A DNA stretch of 64,000 nt, from positions 2,046,001-2,110,000 of the forward strand of contig NZ_UHIY01000001.1 of NCBI RefSeq assembly GCF_900460525.1, in the 5' to 3' direction. The position numbers were made by a program, and so were the translations under genes. The stretch comes from Yersinia kristensenii (lineage in GTDB: Bacteria; Pseudomonadota; Gammaproteobacteria; Enterobacterales; Enterobacteriaceae). Position 1 is the first letter of the stretch. Each line of letters starts with the position of its first letter. The notes under the pieces were generated by a model that did not search any database, was not told the DNA's origin, and saw nothing but the letters and a program-made list of their open reading frames with translations. Positions 26,801 to 35,430 of this stretch are shown here, piece by piece.

Positions 26801-28321
26801 ATGATGACGCACGTTGTATTGACGGCCCGGATAGTGAAAATAAGTTTGACTGGCTCGGTATTGAGTCTGAGCATGTTGATCGCCGGTTGTGCTACAGATC
26901 GCTTGGATCTTGCACCTGCATCTTATACCGAACCTTGGGCGCCTGAGGCCAATGCTTCGGTGGGGAGCGGTAACTTTTCTGTTCCACCGAATCCGCTGGT
27001 AGCGGAATTGGCTCCGCCGCCGACCATAAAAAGTGACCGTGCTTATTCGTTACCAGAATTGATTGATATCGCCCAAAGTCAGAATCCAGATACTCGTATT
27101 GCCTGGCAACAAGCGCGGCAAGCAGCACTGGCGGTAGGAATGGGGGAGGCGATATTTTTACCTATCATTTCAGCGAGTGTGATTGGCGGCTACCAAAGTA
27201 CGACCACGCCGTTACCTTACGCGATTGGCGGCGATAAGGATCTGAAAACCTCCGGTAGTGCGGTGGTTCCTGCTTTGGCATTACAGTGGCTTATCTTTGA
27301 TTTCGGTCAGCGCAGCGCGCTGCTTGATGCAGCTAAACAGACTTCCTATGCGGCTAATGTGACCTTTAATGGTATGCACCAGAAGCTCATTTATGATGTC
27401 ACTCGCAGTTACTTCCAATATGGCGCCGCACAAACTCAGCGCCAGATAGCAGAGCAAACGCTGAAAAATAGCCTAAAAATTCAGGATGCTGCCGAGGAAC
27501 GTCGTAAAAATGGGATCGCGACGACCGTTGAAGTGGCGCTGGCGCAGCAGCAGGTTGCGCAGTCCGAGTTACGTCGCGTGATGGCAAAGGGCAGTGAACG
27601 TGATGCTTATCAGGTATTGCTGGGTGCGATGGGGGTTTCCCCGTCATTGGATATGAAAGTCGGGTATGCCGAGGATCGGGCTTTGCCAAATGGGATCAGC
27701 GCACCCACCGAAAAAATGATTCGGCTGGCGCTTTCCCAGCGACCAGATGTGTTAGCCAGTTATGCGGCGGTTGAAGCTGCCAAAGCGGGTATCAAAGCAA
27801 CAGAGGCCGATTTCTTGCCCAAAGTCTATCTGGCTGGAGCTGTAGCGGGCGGTGATGGGCGTTTTGATATTCAGGGCTTGCCCGGTATCAGCCAACAAAC
27901 CTCATCTTCCAGTATTTTGGTCGGGGTCAGTGTCCCTCTTTATGATGGCGGGATACGCGCGGCACGGGTGAAAGAGGCTGAATCCCGTGCGGCAGTGGCT
28001 GCCGAAGGGTTTAAGAAAACGCAGGACTTAGCCGTGCGTGAAATCGTGGTGGCGGCTGATACCTTGCGTTCTGCGCTTGAATCCAATCAGGCAGCACTCA
28101 ATCTGGTGAAAACCTCATTTATTACCTATGACGCCGCACTGGAATCTTATCGTAATGGTGTCGGCACAATAACCGTGGCCAATGAGGCCGCCAATGGATT
28201 GTTGAATGCGCAGCAAATGAGCACGGATGCGCATGCCGCTTCTTTGGTCGCTGCCGCTAATCTGGCTTTTGTGATGGGTAAAATGACGAATACTTCAGAA
28301 TCGTTGGCGCTGCTGCATTAG
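26801..28321 (+). CDS. mdtP: Outer-membrane efflux lipoprotein (TolC-like)
   Basis: This 506-residue NodT/TolC-type outer-membrane factor has a lipoprotein signal (LSMLIAGC) and two outer-membrane-efflux repeats: LPELIDIAQSQNPD with QLIFDFGQRSALLDAAK-type text in the first, and LSQRPDVLASYAAVEAAKAG with VPLYDGGIRAARVKEA in the second. It forms the exit duct of the pump. The ATG at 26801 (or 26804) follows the mdtO stop; an in-frame 26774 start would spoil the signal peptide. It is the last gene of ytcA-mdtNOP. Confidence 0.9.
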   Translation: MMTHVVLTARIVKISLTGSVLSLSMLIAGCATDRLDLAPASYTEPWAPEANASVGSGNFSVPPNPLVAELAPPPTIKSDRAYSLPELIDIAQSQNPDTRIAWQQARQAALAVGMGEAIFLPIISASVIGGYQSTTTPLPYAIGGDKDLKTSGSAVVPALALQWLIFDFGQRSALLDAAKQTSYAANVTFNGMHQKLIYDVTRSYFQYGAAQTQRQIAEQTLKNSLKIQDAAEERRKNGIATTVEVALAQQQVAQSELRRVMAKGSERDAYQVLLGAMGVSPSLDMKVGYAEDRALPNGISAPTEKMIRLALSQRPDVLASYAAVEAAKAGIKATEADFLPKVYLAGAVAGGDGRFDIQGLPGISQQTSSSSILVGVSVPLYDGGIRAARVKEAESRAAVAAEGFKKTQDLAVREIVVAADTLRSALESNQAALNLVKTSFITYDAALESYRNGVGTITVANEAANGLLNAQQMSTDAHAASLVAAANLAFVMGKMTNTSESLALLH

Positions 28322-28364
28322 CGGCTGGCGTAGTGAATCATGCCGTTTATGGTGCCAATAAACA

Positions 28365-28418
28365 GGGGCGAGAATAGCACGATGCTAATGGCATTAGGGT
28401 TATTCCCGCCCCGTTTTT
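28365..28418 (+). terminator. Terminator after mdtP
   Basis: GGGGCG-A-GAATA (28365-28376) pairs with TATTC-C-CGCCCC (28401-28412), with a smaller ATGC/GCAT pairing inside the loop, and is followed by GTTTTT. It lies between mdtP and the convergent hydrolase gene. Confidence 0.7.
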
Positions 28419-28441
28419 ATTCTACTGCCCAACAGGCTACG

Positions 28442-29515
28442 TTAGGTTTTCTGAATAACAGGTTCAAATACAAACGGTTTTTCTGGTTGGAAATGTGATG
28501 AGACATCACCAGTATATTGCGCCGCTTGTGGAGTATTGATCTTCAGCTTTTTCACGTCGGCAGATTGAGAAAAATCGATCTTATTAAAATCAACCCAAAA
28601 TGTATTTGGCATCAACGTAGATTCAAAATAGTAAATCTTATTTTTCTGGTCTGAGAGGGTTCTCCAGCGGGTGGAGGAGATATTGGGTTCATCCGGTGTG
28701 CTGATACCATAAGGAACAGAAACTGAACGAATAACACTCAGTACGCTCGCTGTAGCCAGTTGCTTATCGGTATATTTGGGAATTGCATTAATATAAAATT
28801 GCGCGCGAACAAAACGATCACTGGAGCTATTGGTGCCCGGCAGCATGTTGGTGCCACCAATTCTTTGCCAATAGGAGTTGATCGCTAATTGTTTGTCATA
28901 GGTCGGTGAGTTGGTGACCACCTGATATTCCCGGCTGTGGTGAATAGTGAGTTTGCCATCAATATATTCAAATACGGCGCTATCACCACTGGCATCGGAC
29001 AGCGTGAGATGAATGGTTCCAAGCCTTTCTTGGCCGGGGACATTACTGGTTAATACTGTAATGGGTTCTTTTTTAAGGTTATTAACAGCTTCATCAACGG
29101 TAGCAAAATTATCAAGAACATATTGCCCCCAGGCCGCTAGTGAAATATTAGGTCTAGCCGGGGTGGGTTTTGGGTATTGGGATTCAGCCAGCCACAGCAT
29201 ATTCACCACCAAGCCCTTTTCATTCATGCCGTCAGTAGTGGCTATATTATAGGCGGCGGTGATCACGCTGCCATATTTTGATGTCCACGTCACTGAGTTT
29301 GGCCCCGCATTTCCAGTGCGCTCCATTCCTCGTGGGAATACCCACAAATCAGAATGAAGGTCTTCTTTCCAATCCATCGAGCGGGCGGTTATCACTAAAT
29401 TTTCCGGCCCCAGATAAACAGCTCGGGTACAGGCTTGTGCCGTGGGAATTAGCGTGATGGTGCCGACAAAGGCCATTGCACCTAACAGAGTTTTAGATAT
29501 CCAGTTTTTATTCAT
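28442..29515 (-). CDS. Periplasmic choloylglycine hydrolase / penicillin V acylase family
   Basis: This 357-residue precursor is an Ntn hydrolase. The signal peptide ends PTAQA and the next residue, Cys29, is the expected N-terminal nucleophile. Counting Cys29 as position 2, Arg45, Asp48 and Asn202 fall exactly on the conserved Arg18, Asp21 and Asn175 of bile salt hydrolases. An Arg in SSDRFVRAQF (234 or 237) is near the fifth. Gram-negative relatives cleave bile salts, penicillin V or acyl-homoserine lactones; which one applies here cannot be read. Export by signal peptide is typical of the Gram-negative branch. A GGAAAG ribosome site precedes the ATG. It stands alone on the minus strand. 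Confidence 0.88.
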   Translation of the reverse strand: MNKNWISKTLLGAMAFVGTITLIPTAQACTRAVYLGPENLVITARSMDWKEDLHSDLWVFPRGMERTGNAGPNSVTWTSKYGSVITAAYNIATTDGMNEKGLVVNMLWLAESQYPKPTPARPNISLAAWGQYVLDNFATVDEAVNNLKKEPITVLTSNVPGQERLGTIHLTLSDASGDSAVFEYIDGKLTIHHSREYQVVTNSPTYDKQLAINSYWQRIGGTNMLPGTNSSSDRFVRAQFYINAIPKYTDKQLATASVLSVIRSVSVPYGISTPDEPNISSTRWRTLSDQKNKIYYFESTLMPNTFWVDFNKIDFSQSADVKKLKINTPQAAQYTGDVSSHFQPEKPFVFEPVIQKT

Positions 29516-29774
29516 GCTTTATCTTTCCTATATCACAATAATTAAAATACTTAAGGGGCAATTCGACGCTCTGGTTGATGCTCATCTGGATGTTAATAGT
29601 AGATTATCTGTCAAATAAGGCCATGATCTTGCTTTCTATATCAGGACTCGAGCCGTAAAAACGCTAATGTATTAAATGTCGTGTCGGATTTACGCTAGTT
29701 GTTGTCAGTTATGCTGAAGCGGCCAGCAGGGAAAATTGTCAGGATGAAAGAAACACACCATCAGGACATCTATC

Positions 29775-31463
29775 ATGCTGACAGACCCTTCGCAAAAATA
29801 TCGCCCCTTTCCACCACTGCCATTAGCCGATAGGCGCTGGCCGGATAATAGTCTGACGCAGGCACCTCGCTGGCTTTCCACCGATTTACGCGACGGTAAT
29901 CAGGCACTTTCCGAACCCATGGATAGCACGCGAAAACTGTTGTTTTGGGAACAATTACTCAAATGCGGCTTTCAAGAAATCGAAGTAGCATTCCCTTCTG
30001 CCTCACAAACTGATTTTCGATTTGTGAGACAACTCATTGAAGAAAAACGTATTCCTGATGATGTCACCATTCAGGTTTTGACTCAGGCGCGGGCAGATCT
30101 TATTGAGCGGACATTCGAGTCATTAATTGGTGCTAAACGTGCCACCGTTCATCTTTATAACGCTACGGCCCCCTTATTCCGTCGGTTGGTTTTCCGTCAG
30201 AGCAAAGAGGAAATCATTCAGCTTGCGGTCAATTCAACCCGGCAGATCCGCGCTTTGTGTGAGAGTCATCCGCAAACAAAGTGGTGTTATGAATATTCTC
30301 CTGAAACATTCTGCTTTACCGAACCAGAATTTGCTTTGGCGATCTGCGAGGCGGTTGCTGCTGTTTGGCATCCTTGTGATGAAAGGCCGATGATCGTCAA
30401 TTTACCGGCAACCGTTGAGGTTAATACACCCAATGTTTATGCCGATCAAATTGAGCATTTCTGTCGCCACTTTTCATGGCGGGACGCTGTATGTATCAGT
30501 GTGCATCCACACAATGACCGAGGTACAGGCATTGCTTGTGCGGAATTGGCCATGCTGGCGGGAGCTGATCGTGTTGAGGGTTGTTTGTTTGGTAATGGGG
30601 AGCGCACCGGGAATGTCTGTTTGGTGACTTTAGCGATGAATCTTTATAGTCAGGGGATATCTCCAGGCCTTGATTTTAGTCGGATGAAAGAGGTGGTTGA
30701 AGTGGTTGAACAATGTAATCAACTGCCGGTACATCCTCGGCACCCCTATGCGGGTAAACTGGCTTTTACTGCATTTTCCGGCTCACATCAGGATGCTATC
30801 AAGAAAGGTTTCAGTGCGCGTCAACTTCAGCAACCTACACTTTGGGAGATGCCTTATTTGCCGGTAGATCCCGACGATATTGGCTGCACGTATGAAGCGG
30901 TTATTCGGGTTAACAGTCAGTCAGGTAAAAGTGGTGCTGCCTGGATATTGGAGCAAAATCATGGATTGGTTTTGCCTCGCGGGCTACAGCAAGACTTCAG
31001 TCAGCGCGTTCAAGCTGAAACTGATGAGCACGGCAGAGAAATAACTCAGGCCGCACTGTGGCGGCTGTTCCATCATATTTATGGCCCACATGAACATCCT
31101 GTTTTGCGGCTGGTGGAGTACAGCACTGAAAGCCAGCTTAATTCATTACATATCAAGGTGCGTGTTGAGGTTAATGGCGAGATGTTTTTACTGCAAGGAA
31201 CCGGAAATGGTCTACTTTCATCGGCAGCATACGCGATTATGCCGGTGGTAAAACAGCGCTTTTCGATTCAGGATTATCATGAGCACACTTTGGGGCGTCA
31301 TAGCGAGAGCCGCTCGGTATCCTATATCCGCTGCACATTTGATAACGGGGAAAGCCAATGGGGTGTTGGAATCGATAACGATATTTCGCGGGCATCACTT
31401 CAAGCGCTATTCAACGCATTAGGGAATCACTTGAGTCAGTCGATTTATGATTTGAGAAAATAA
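29775..31463 (+). CDS. 2-isopropylmalate synthase, type 2 (LeuA2-like), orphan
   Basis: This 562-residue enzyme of the DRE-TIM family has the N-terminal STDLRDGNQAL (Arg39-Asp40), metal-binding HPHNDRG (His244, His246) and the glycine loop GNGERTGN. A C-terminal LeuA allosteric-type domain has degenerate text. It belongs to the longer LeuA group found in actinobacteria and fungi rather than to the enterobacterial LeuA (about 520 residues), and no leuBCD genes are near. It condenses acetyl-CoA with a 2-oxo acid, but the actual oxo acid may differ from that of leucine synthesis. Its 3' end overlaps the convergent AraC-type gene by 19 bp. Confidence 0.85.
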   Translation: MLTDPSQKYRPFPPLPLADRRWPDNSLTQAPRWLSTDLRDGNQALSEPMDSTRKLLFWEQLLKCGFQEIEVAFPSASQTDFRFVRQLIEEKRIPDDVTIQVLTQARADLIERTFESLIGAKRATVHLYNATAPLFRRLVFRQSKEEIIQLAVNSTRQIRALCESHPQTKWCYEYSPETFCFTEPEFALAICEAVAAVWHPCDERPMIVNLPATVEVNTPNVYADQIEHFCRHFSWRDAVCISVHPHNDRGTGIACAELAMLAGADRVEGCLFGNGERTGNVCLVTLAMNLYSQGISPGLDFSRMKEVVEVVEQCNQLPVHPRHPYAGKLAFTAFSGSHQDAIKKGFSARQLQQPTLWEMPYLPVDPDDIGCTYEAVIRVNSQSGKSGAAWILEQNHGLVLPRGLQQDFSQRVQAETDEHGREITQAALWRLFHHIYGPHEHPVLRLVEYSTESQLNSLHIKVRVEVNGEMFLLQGTGNGLLSSAAYAIMPVVKQRFSIQDYHEHTLGRHSESRSVSYIRCTFDNGESQWGVGIDNDISRASLQALFNALGNHLSQSIYDLRK

Positions 31464-32209
31464 TCACTGGGAGAAGCCCCTAGAATACGCCGGAACATGG
31501 CGCTGAATGCACTGTGACTTTCATAGCCCAGATCCAGCGCTACTCGCAGTACCGACTGCCCCTGAGCAAGGCGGTTTAATGCTTCCATCAGGCGGGCGCG
31601 GCGTACCCATTCACTGAATGCCAGCCCGGTATGCTGTTTAAAGTGACGCAATAGTGTCCGTTCACTGACATTGATCAGCGCCGCTGCCTGCTCGGTTGTC
31701 CAGGGTTTACCCAGTTCAGCTTGTATCTGCCGACAAAGTGACAAGAGTGTCGGACTTTGTGGCTCGGGAAGATTGAAAGGCAGCACCGTCATCACCCGGA
31801 TTTCATCGAGAATCAATTCATAAATGCGCTCATCACGAGAATAGGGAGAGTAGCTAGCAGGTAAAAGTACTGACGCGACAATTAACTCTCTGAGCAAAGG
31901 GGAAATCTGTACCACCTGACATACTGAAGGTAGGTCTGCGCGAGCGAAAGGGTCAATGAACAGGGTTCTGGCGGCAACATTACCCGTAACTCGAAGGCAG
32001 TGACGCGTCCCCGCAGGCAGCCAAACACCACGACTTGGGGGTACAATCCAACTCCCATGTTCCGTTTGCACATGTACGACGCCGCTTAAGGTATGCAGCA
32101 ATTGAGCACAGTTATGGCTGTGCCAAGGCTCACTGGCACCATGGGCATAATCATGGGCGAAAGGCACCAGCGGGCGTGATTCAAATGAGAATTGCTGGGT
32201 ATTTGACAT
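31445..32209 (-). CDS. AraC-family regulator with cupin sensor
   Basis: The protein has 254 residues. An N-terminal cupin (WHSHNCAQLLHTLSGVVHV) is followed by a C-terminal double helix-turn-helix (TTEQAAALINVSERTLLRHF and VLRVALDLGYESHSAFSAMF). The ATG at 32209 was chosen; an in-frame ATG three codons upstream (32218) is equally plausible. The frame stays open to 32416, but the extra residues look non-family and cross a repeat remnant. It probably responds to a small ligand and may regulate the convergent LeuA2-like gene; this is a guess from position. Confidence 0.88.
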   Translation of the reverse strand: MSNTQQFSFESRPLVPFAHDYAHGASEPWHSHNCAQLLHTLSGVVHVQTEHGSWIVPPSRGVWLPAGTRHCLRVTGNVAARTLFIDPFARADLPSVCQVVQISPLLRELIVASVLLPASYSPYSRDERIYELILDEIRVMTVLPFNLPEPQSPTLLSLCRQIQAELGKPWTTEQAAALINVSERTLLRHFKQHTGLAFSEWVRRARLMEALNRLAQGQSVLRVALDLGYESHSAFSAMFRRILGASPSDYFLKS

Positions 32210-32345
32210 AGGATACATACTGAGTAAAAAAGTAAAGATAGCATATCTGTCAGAGAATGCAGGTACTGCCAGTATTGGTATTCGGGGCAATTTTCTCATG
32301 AAATCAGGTAATTTATGATCTTTTATCAAAAACCTAAACTCTATA

Positions 32346-32403
32346 TACCCAATAAACTTCAAGATGAAGGATAAACGTCTTGATGTTGCCGCCATGAGGC
32401 AAC
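32346..32403. repeat. Intergenic repeat remnant with inverted repeat
   Basis: TACCCAATAAACTTCAAGATGAAGG (shown here without claiming exact bounds) resembles the ends of the elements at 39110 and 61757. Next to it GTTGCC (32385-32390) and GGCAAC (32398-32403) form a hairpin. It is probably a decayed copy. Confidence 0.4.
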
Positions 32404-33317
32404 GGAGGTGGCGCAATTCCCTATCAATCTTCTACATACATTGAACATTGAGTTAATTACTGTTTTCCTGTTGCCTTTGATATATCAGCAAGTGTGACTG
32501 CGCAATCATGGCTGTTTGAGCAGACAAAAGCGCACAACGAATCCTGTCGCAGACACGGCGGTCACGACTGTGTTGGTACTGAGCCTCAAGGGCTGTAATC
32601 TATTCAGGTGAGAGTCTGCGTTCATAAAATGAGTGTGATCTCTGGGCTACGCAAAATCAAGCAGTTTCAATATCTGGTCAGCGCTTCTTACGCATATTAG
32701 CTCCAAGAAAGTTAAGTTTTGTGTAGGCTAGGCTATGTTCAAGCATCCAATGATATTATCTAGCAATAAATTATATTTACGTTACTAGAAGTTAATTGAT
32801 TCGTTCTAATAATAGATTGAGCTTTTATTTGTGCTTCTTGTAATCAAATATCCCTGAGGGATGTCACATTTTCGAAAAAATATTTGTAGGCATGTTCCTA
32901 CAATACATTTCCAAAACTATTACTTTAAGCAATATGATGATTATTAATCCCTTTTGTTATATGTGGTTACATTTTTATTGTAAGAAAAGTCTTACACATC
33001 AATAGGATGTTGTCTTTGTTTTTTACCTTTTTAATTTACATTTAGTTACATTTAACGCGTTGGTGTTAAGTGGCTAATGTTTCTACACTGCGCCTCGGGT
33101 ATTTAATTGATGTGCTTATGTGTGTGAAAAATACCTATCAGATACCGTGTTATGCCATCCTGTGAATGGGTAAGGTTATCTACGGACAATTATTTTATTA
33201 TTACATACGCCCGACGTTTCGGAGGGTGTTAGATATTGTGTTCACACAAGTAGATTATTTTTACGCGTTTTTTCAGGAATGGATTTCCTTAATTTTTTTC
33301 CCTAACAAGGAATGTCG
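32404..33317. other. Long AT-rich spacer upstream of the T6SS locus
   Basis: About 910 bp without a supportable gene. Bases 32500-32720 are less AT-rich and have several short frames that match nothing I recognise. The remainder is strongly AT-rich with many T tracts, as in H-NS-bound T6SS promoters. The tssB promoter must lie here; I could not find a clear sigma-54 or Fur site. Confidence 0.5.
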
Positions 33318-33818
33318 ATGTCTTCTTCAAGTTTCCAAAATGAAATACCCAAAGCGCGTATTAATATTAAGTTAGACCTCCACACTGGTGGGGCTCAGAA
33401 GAAAGTAGAGCTCCCGCTAAAATTGTTGGTGATGGGGGATTACAGCAACGGTCAGGAACAGCGCCCGCTGTCTGAACGTGAAAAGCTCAATATCAATAAA
33501 AACAATTTTAATAGCGTTCTGGCTGAGTTCCAACCGAGCCTGAAACTCGCGGTACCCGACACGCTGGCAGGTGATAACACCGATACTGCCGTGTCTCTGA
33601 CCTTCCGCGAAATGAAAGATTTCGAACCGGAAAGCGTCGCTCGTCAAATCCCTCAACTGCGTGCTTTGCTGGCGATGCGTAATTTGTTGCGTGACCTCAA
33701 GTCCAATCTGCTGGACAACGCCACTTTCCGTCGTGAGCTGGAAAACATCCTGAAAGACGATGCTTTGAGTGATGAACTTCGCGCTGAATTGGCGGCATTA
33801 GCCCCCAAAGACTGTTAA
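33318..33818 (+). CDS. tssB: T6SS sheath small subunit TssB (VipA)
   Basis: This 166-residue protein has the TssB pattern: N-terminal NEIPKARINIKLDL, KKVELPLKLLVMGDYS, and the RQIPQLRALLAMRNLLRDLKS helix that binds TssC. It forms the contractile sheath with TssC. AAGGA lies 6 bp before the ATG at 33318; the ATG at 33312 touches that site and was rejected. It is the first gene of the plus-strand T6SS locus. Confidence 0.95.
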   Translation: MSSSSFQNEIPKARINIKLDLHTGGAQKKVELPLKLLVMGDYSNGQEQRPLSEREKLNINKNNFNSVLAEFQPSLKLAVPDTLAGDNTDTAVSLTFREMKDFEPESVARQIPQLRALLAMRNLLRDLKSNLLDNATFRRELENILKDDALSDELRAELAALAPKDC

Positions 33819-33871
33819 TCAGCGGATTGGCCGCCAGTAATAAATAGAAAGAAAAGAGAAGGAACATGCTG

Positions 33872-35419
33872 ATGTCTGTACAGGAAAATACTGCGCAGGG
33901 TAGTGCGACGACCGTATTAGAAAAGAATAACGCTGTAGCCCAAGGGGTTTACGCCTCTTTGTTTGAAAAAATCAACCTCAGCCCGGTATCTTCACTGACC
34001 GGTCTTGATGCTTTCCAGAATAACGATGCCATGGCGGATGCAACCACCGATGAGCGCGTCACTGCCGCCGTCAGTGTCTTTTTGGATCTGCTGAAGCAGT
34101 CGTCGAAAAAAGTGGAAAAGCTGGATAAAACCTTGCTGGATGGCCACATTGCGGCGCTGGATGACCAAATCAGTCGCCAGTTAGATGCAGTGATGCATCA
34201 CCCTGATTTCCAACGGGTAGAGTCCACCTGGCGTGGCGTGAAATCCCTTATTGATCAAACTGATTTCCGTCAAAATGTTCGCATTGAATTACTGGATATC
34301 AGTAAAGATCATCTGGTGCAGGATTTTGAAGATGCGCCTGAAATCGTGCAAAGCGGGTTATACGCTCAGACCTATATTCAGGAATATGATACTCCTGGCG
34401 GCGAGCCAATTGCAGCGGCTATCTCCAACTACGAATTTGACCGTGGCCCACAGGATATCGCGCTATTGCGTAATATCTCCAAAGTGGCGGCGGCGGCCCA
34501 TATGCCGTTTATCGGTTCCGTTGGCCCCGAGTTCTTTGGCAAAGAGAACATGGAAGAAGTGGCGGCGATCAAAGATATCGCTAACTACTTTGACCGCGCC
34601 GAATACATCAAGTGGAAAGCCTTCCGCGACTCAGATGATTCCCGCTATATCGGCCTGACCATGCCGCGCGTGCTGGGGCGCTTGCCTTACGGCCCGGACA
34701 CGGTGCCGGTACGCAGCTTTAACTACGTAGAGCAGGTGAAAGGGCCGGACCATGACCGTTATCTGTGGACCAACGCCTCGTTTGCTTTTGCCGCCAATAT
34801 GGTGAAAAGCTTCATCAAAAACGGCTGGTGTGTGCAGATCCGTGGCCCGCAGGCCGGTGGCGCGGTGACCAACCTGCCTATTCACCTGTACGATTTGGGT
34901 ACCGGTAATCAGGTCAAAATCCCGTCAGAAGTGATGATCCCGGAAACGCGCGAATTTGAGTTTGCCAATCTGGGCTTTATTCCGCTGTCGTACTACAAAA
35001 ACCGTGATTACTCGTGCTTCTTCTCGGCCAACTCTGCCCAGAAGCCTGCGCTGTATGACACCGCTGATGCCACTGCCAACAGCCGTATTAATGCGCGCTT
35101 GCCATACATCTTCTTGCTGTCACGCATTGCCCATTATCTGAAGTTGATTCAGCGCGAGAACATCGGTACCACCAAAGACCGCCGTCTGTTGGAGCTGGAA
35201 CTGAATAACTGGATCCGCACGTTGGTCACTGAAATGACTGATCCTGGTGATGATTTGCAGGCTTCCCATCCACTGCGTGATGCGAAAGTGACGGTCGAAG
35301 ATATTGAAGACAACCCAGGTTTCTTCCGCGTCAAACTGTATGCCGTGCCGCATTTCCAGGTGGAAGGCATGGATGTGAATCTGTCATTAGTCTCGCAGAT
35401 GCCGAAGGCTAAGGCATAA
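33872..35419 (+). CDS. tssC: T6SS sheath large subunit TssC (VipB)
   Basis: The 515-residue sheath protein shows highly conserved segments: HHPDFQRVESTWRGVKSL, FDRAEYIKWKAFRDSDDSRY, GRLPYG and GGAVTNLPIHLY. With TssB it forms the sheath that contracts to fire the Hcp tube. The ATG at 33872 is 8 bp from AAGGA and preferred to 33866. It follows tssB by 53 bp. Confidence 0.96.
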   Translation: MSVQENTAQGSATTVLEKNNAVAQGVYASLFEKINLSPVSSLTGLDAFQNNDAMADATTDERVTAAVSVFLDLLKQSSKKVEKLDKTLLDGHIAALDDQISRQLDAVMHHPDFQRVESTWRGVKSLIDQTDFRQNVRIELLDISKDHLVQDFEDAPEIVQSGLYAQTYIQEYDTPGGEPIAAAISNYEFDRGPQDIALLRNISKVAAAAHMPFIGSVGPEFFGKENMEEVAAIKDIANYFDRAEYIKWKAFRDSDDSRYIGLTMPRVLGRLPYGPDTVPVRSFNYVEQVKGPDHDRYLWTNASFAFAANMVKSFIKNGWCVQIRGPQAGGAVTNLPIHLYDLGTGNQVKIPSEVMIPETREFEFANLGFIPLSYYKNRDYSCFFSANSAQKPALYDTADATANSRINARLPYIFLLSRIAHYLKLIQRENIGTTKDRRLLELELNNWIRTLVTEMTDPGDDLQASHPLRDAKVTVEDIEDNPGFFRVKLYAVPHFQVEGMDVNLSLVSQMPKAKA

Positions 35420-35430
35420 ACGGAAATACG

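Noticed and set aside
32500..32720. Possible transposase remnant in the spacer before tssB
   Set aside because: The composition differs from its surroundings, but no frame shows transposase motifs and no terminal repeats are visible.
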